A DNA stretch of 64,000 nt from assembly GCF_034931045.1 (NCBI RefSeq), contig NZ_JAYGHH010000002.1:248001-312000 (forward strand). The letters are read 5' to 3'. The DNA comes from Nodularia sp034931045 (GTDB taxonomy: Bacteria > Cyanobacteriota > Cyanobacteriia > Cyanobacteriales > Nostocaceae). Positions within the stretch are counted from its first letter, which is position 1, and every line of letters starts with the position of its first letter. Positions 63,899 through 64,000 of the stretch are shown piece by piece. The notes under the pieces are model-generated. The model did not search any database. It saw only the letters and a program-made list of their open reading frames with translations, and was not told the DNA's origin. Both the position numbers and the translations under genes were made by a program.

Positions 63899-64000
63899 AT
63901 TGCTGAACCACTAAATCTAACCGTGAGCCTGAGAGGAACTCGCGAAGTCCGGGATAACTGTCAGCTATTCCGCCTCACAGGTTTGTTAGACGCATTTTCT
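63899..64000 (+). CDS. STAS-domain (anti-sigma factor antagonist-like) protein, 5' part
   Basis: Runs off the right edge. The frame reads AEPLNLTVSLRGTREVRDNC then QLFRLTGLLDAFS, typical of the first strands of cyanobacterial STAS-domain anti-sigma-factor antagonists. No ATG, GTG or TTG lies close to the ribosome site: AGGAGGG at 63888-63894 is followed by ATT codons at 63896 and 63899. So either ATT is the start, or GTG 63923 is used without a ribosome site. STAS proteins act in partner-switching control of sigma factors. Confidence 0.7.
   Translation, partial: MAEPLNLTVSLRGTREVRDNCQLFRLTGLLDAFS

Overview
The window is chromosomal DNA of a filamentous, probably heterocyst-forming cyanobacterium of the Nostoc/Anabaena kind. 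The signs are dense HIP1 octamers (GCGATCGC), a complete beta-carboxysome locus, a CupB-type NDH-1 CO2-uptake operon, a hetZ-patU heterocyst regulatory cluster, a cyanobacterial CYP110-like P450, heptameric short tandem repeats (STRR) and many short palindromic or MITE-like repeats. It is a draft scaffold: four runs of N (2499-2523, 17897-18130, 40642-40672, 53446-53470) lie inside genes. At three of them the reading frame changes across the gap, so the N counts are not true lengths.

Layout. 1-7.5 kb (minus): 5' part of pdhB, then the low-affinity CO2-uptake operon ndhF4-ndhD4-cupB, split by a compact, AT-rich cassette of three unknown genes. 8.1-14 kb (plus): ccmK2-ccmK1-ccmL-ccmM-ccmN-ccmO and a LysR regulator of the RbcR type. 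CO2 hydration and uptake is thus divergent from the shell and core genes of the organelle that uses the bicarbonate. 14-20 kb: GltS-type transporter, then an accessory stretch with an orphan AbrB-like antitoxin, a DUF433/DUF5615 pair, a HicBA pair and a STAND (NB-ARC) ATPase interrupted by one in-frame TGA. Two near-identical 33-bp palindromes bracket the HicBA-STAND segment. 20-24.3 kb: P450, a ParA remnant, a coiled-coil protein, an alpha/beta hydrolase and the second shell pair ccmK3-ccmK4.

25-29 kb: hetZ, a candidate patU5, patU3 and a Crp-family regulator. 29-41 kb: M61 peptidase, AAA-like ATPase, and a signalling block: a PAS-GAF kinase that lost its phospho-acceptor His, a DM13 lipoprotein/DUF4079 membrane pair, and a translationally coupled pair formed by a REC-kinase and a large hybrid kinase with an ethylene-receptor membrane domain. 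41-45.8 kb: TreS-maltokinase fusion with an altered kinase motif, and a hydrolase. 46-64 kb: mostly housekeeping genes (class V aminotransferase, trpC, lpdA, tRNA-Arg(CCG), M23 peptidase, trmFO, trpD, aspartic protease, carA) with small conserved cyanobacterial proteins, ending in the start of a STAS-domain gene.

Two dispersed non-autonomous repeat families (about 127 bp and about 153 bp, three copies each) and 7-bp tandem repeats sit between genes. One heptamer array has entered the trpD reading frame. Family names come from recognising motifs by eye; no database search was run.
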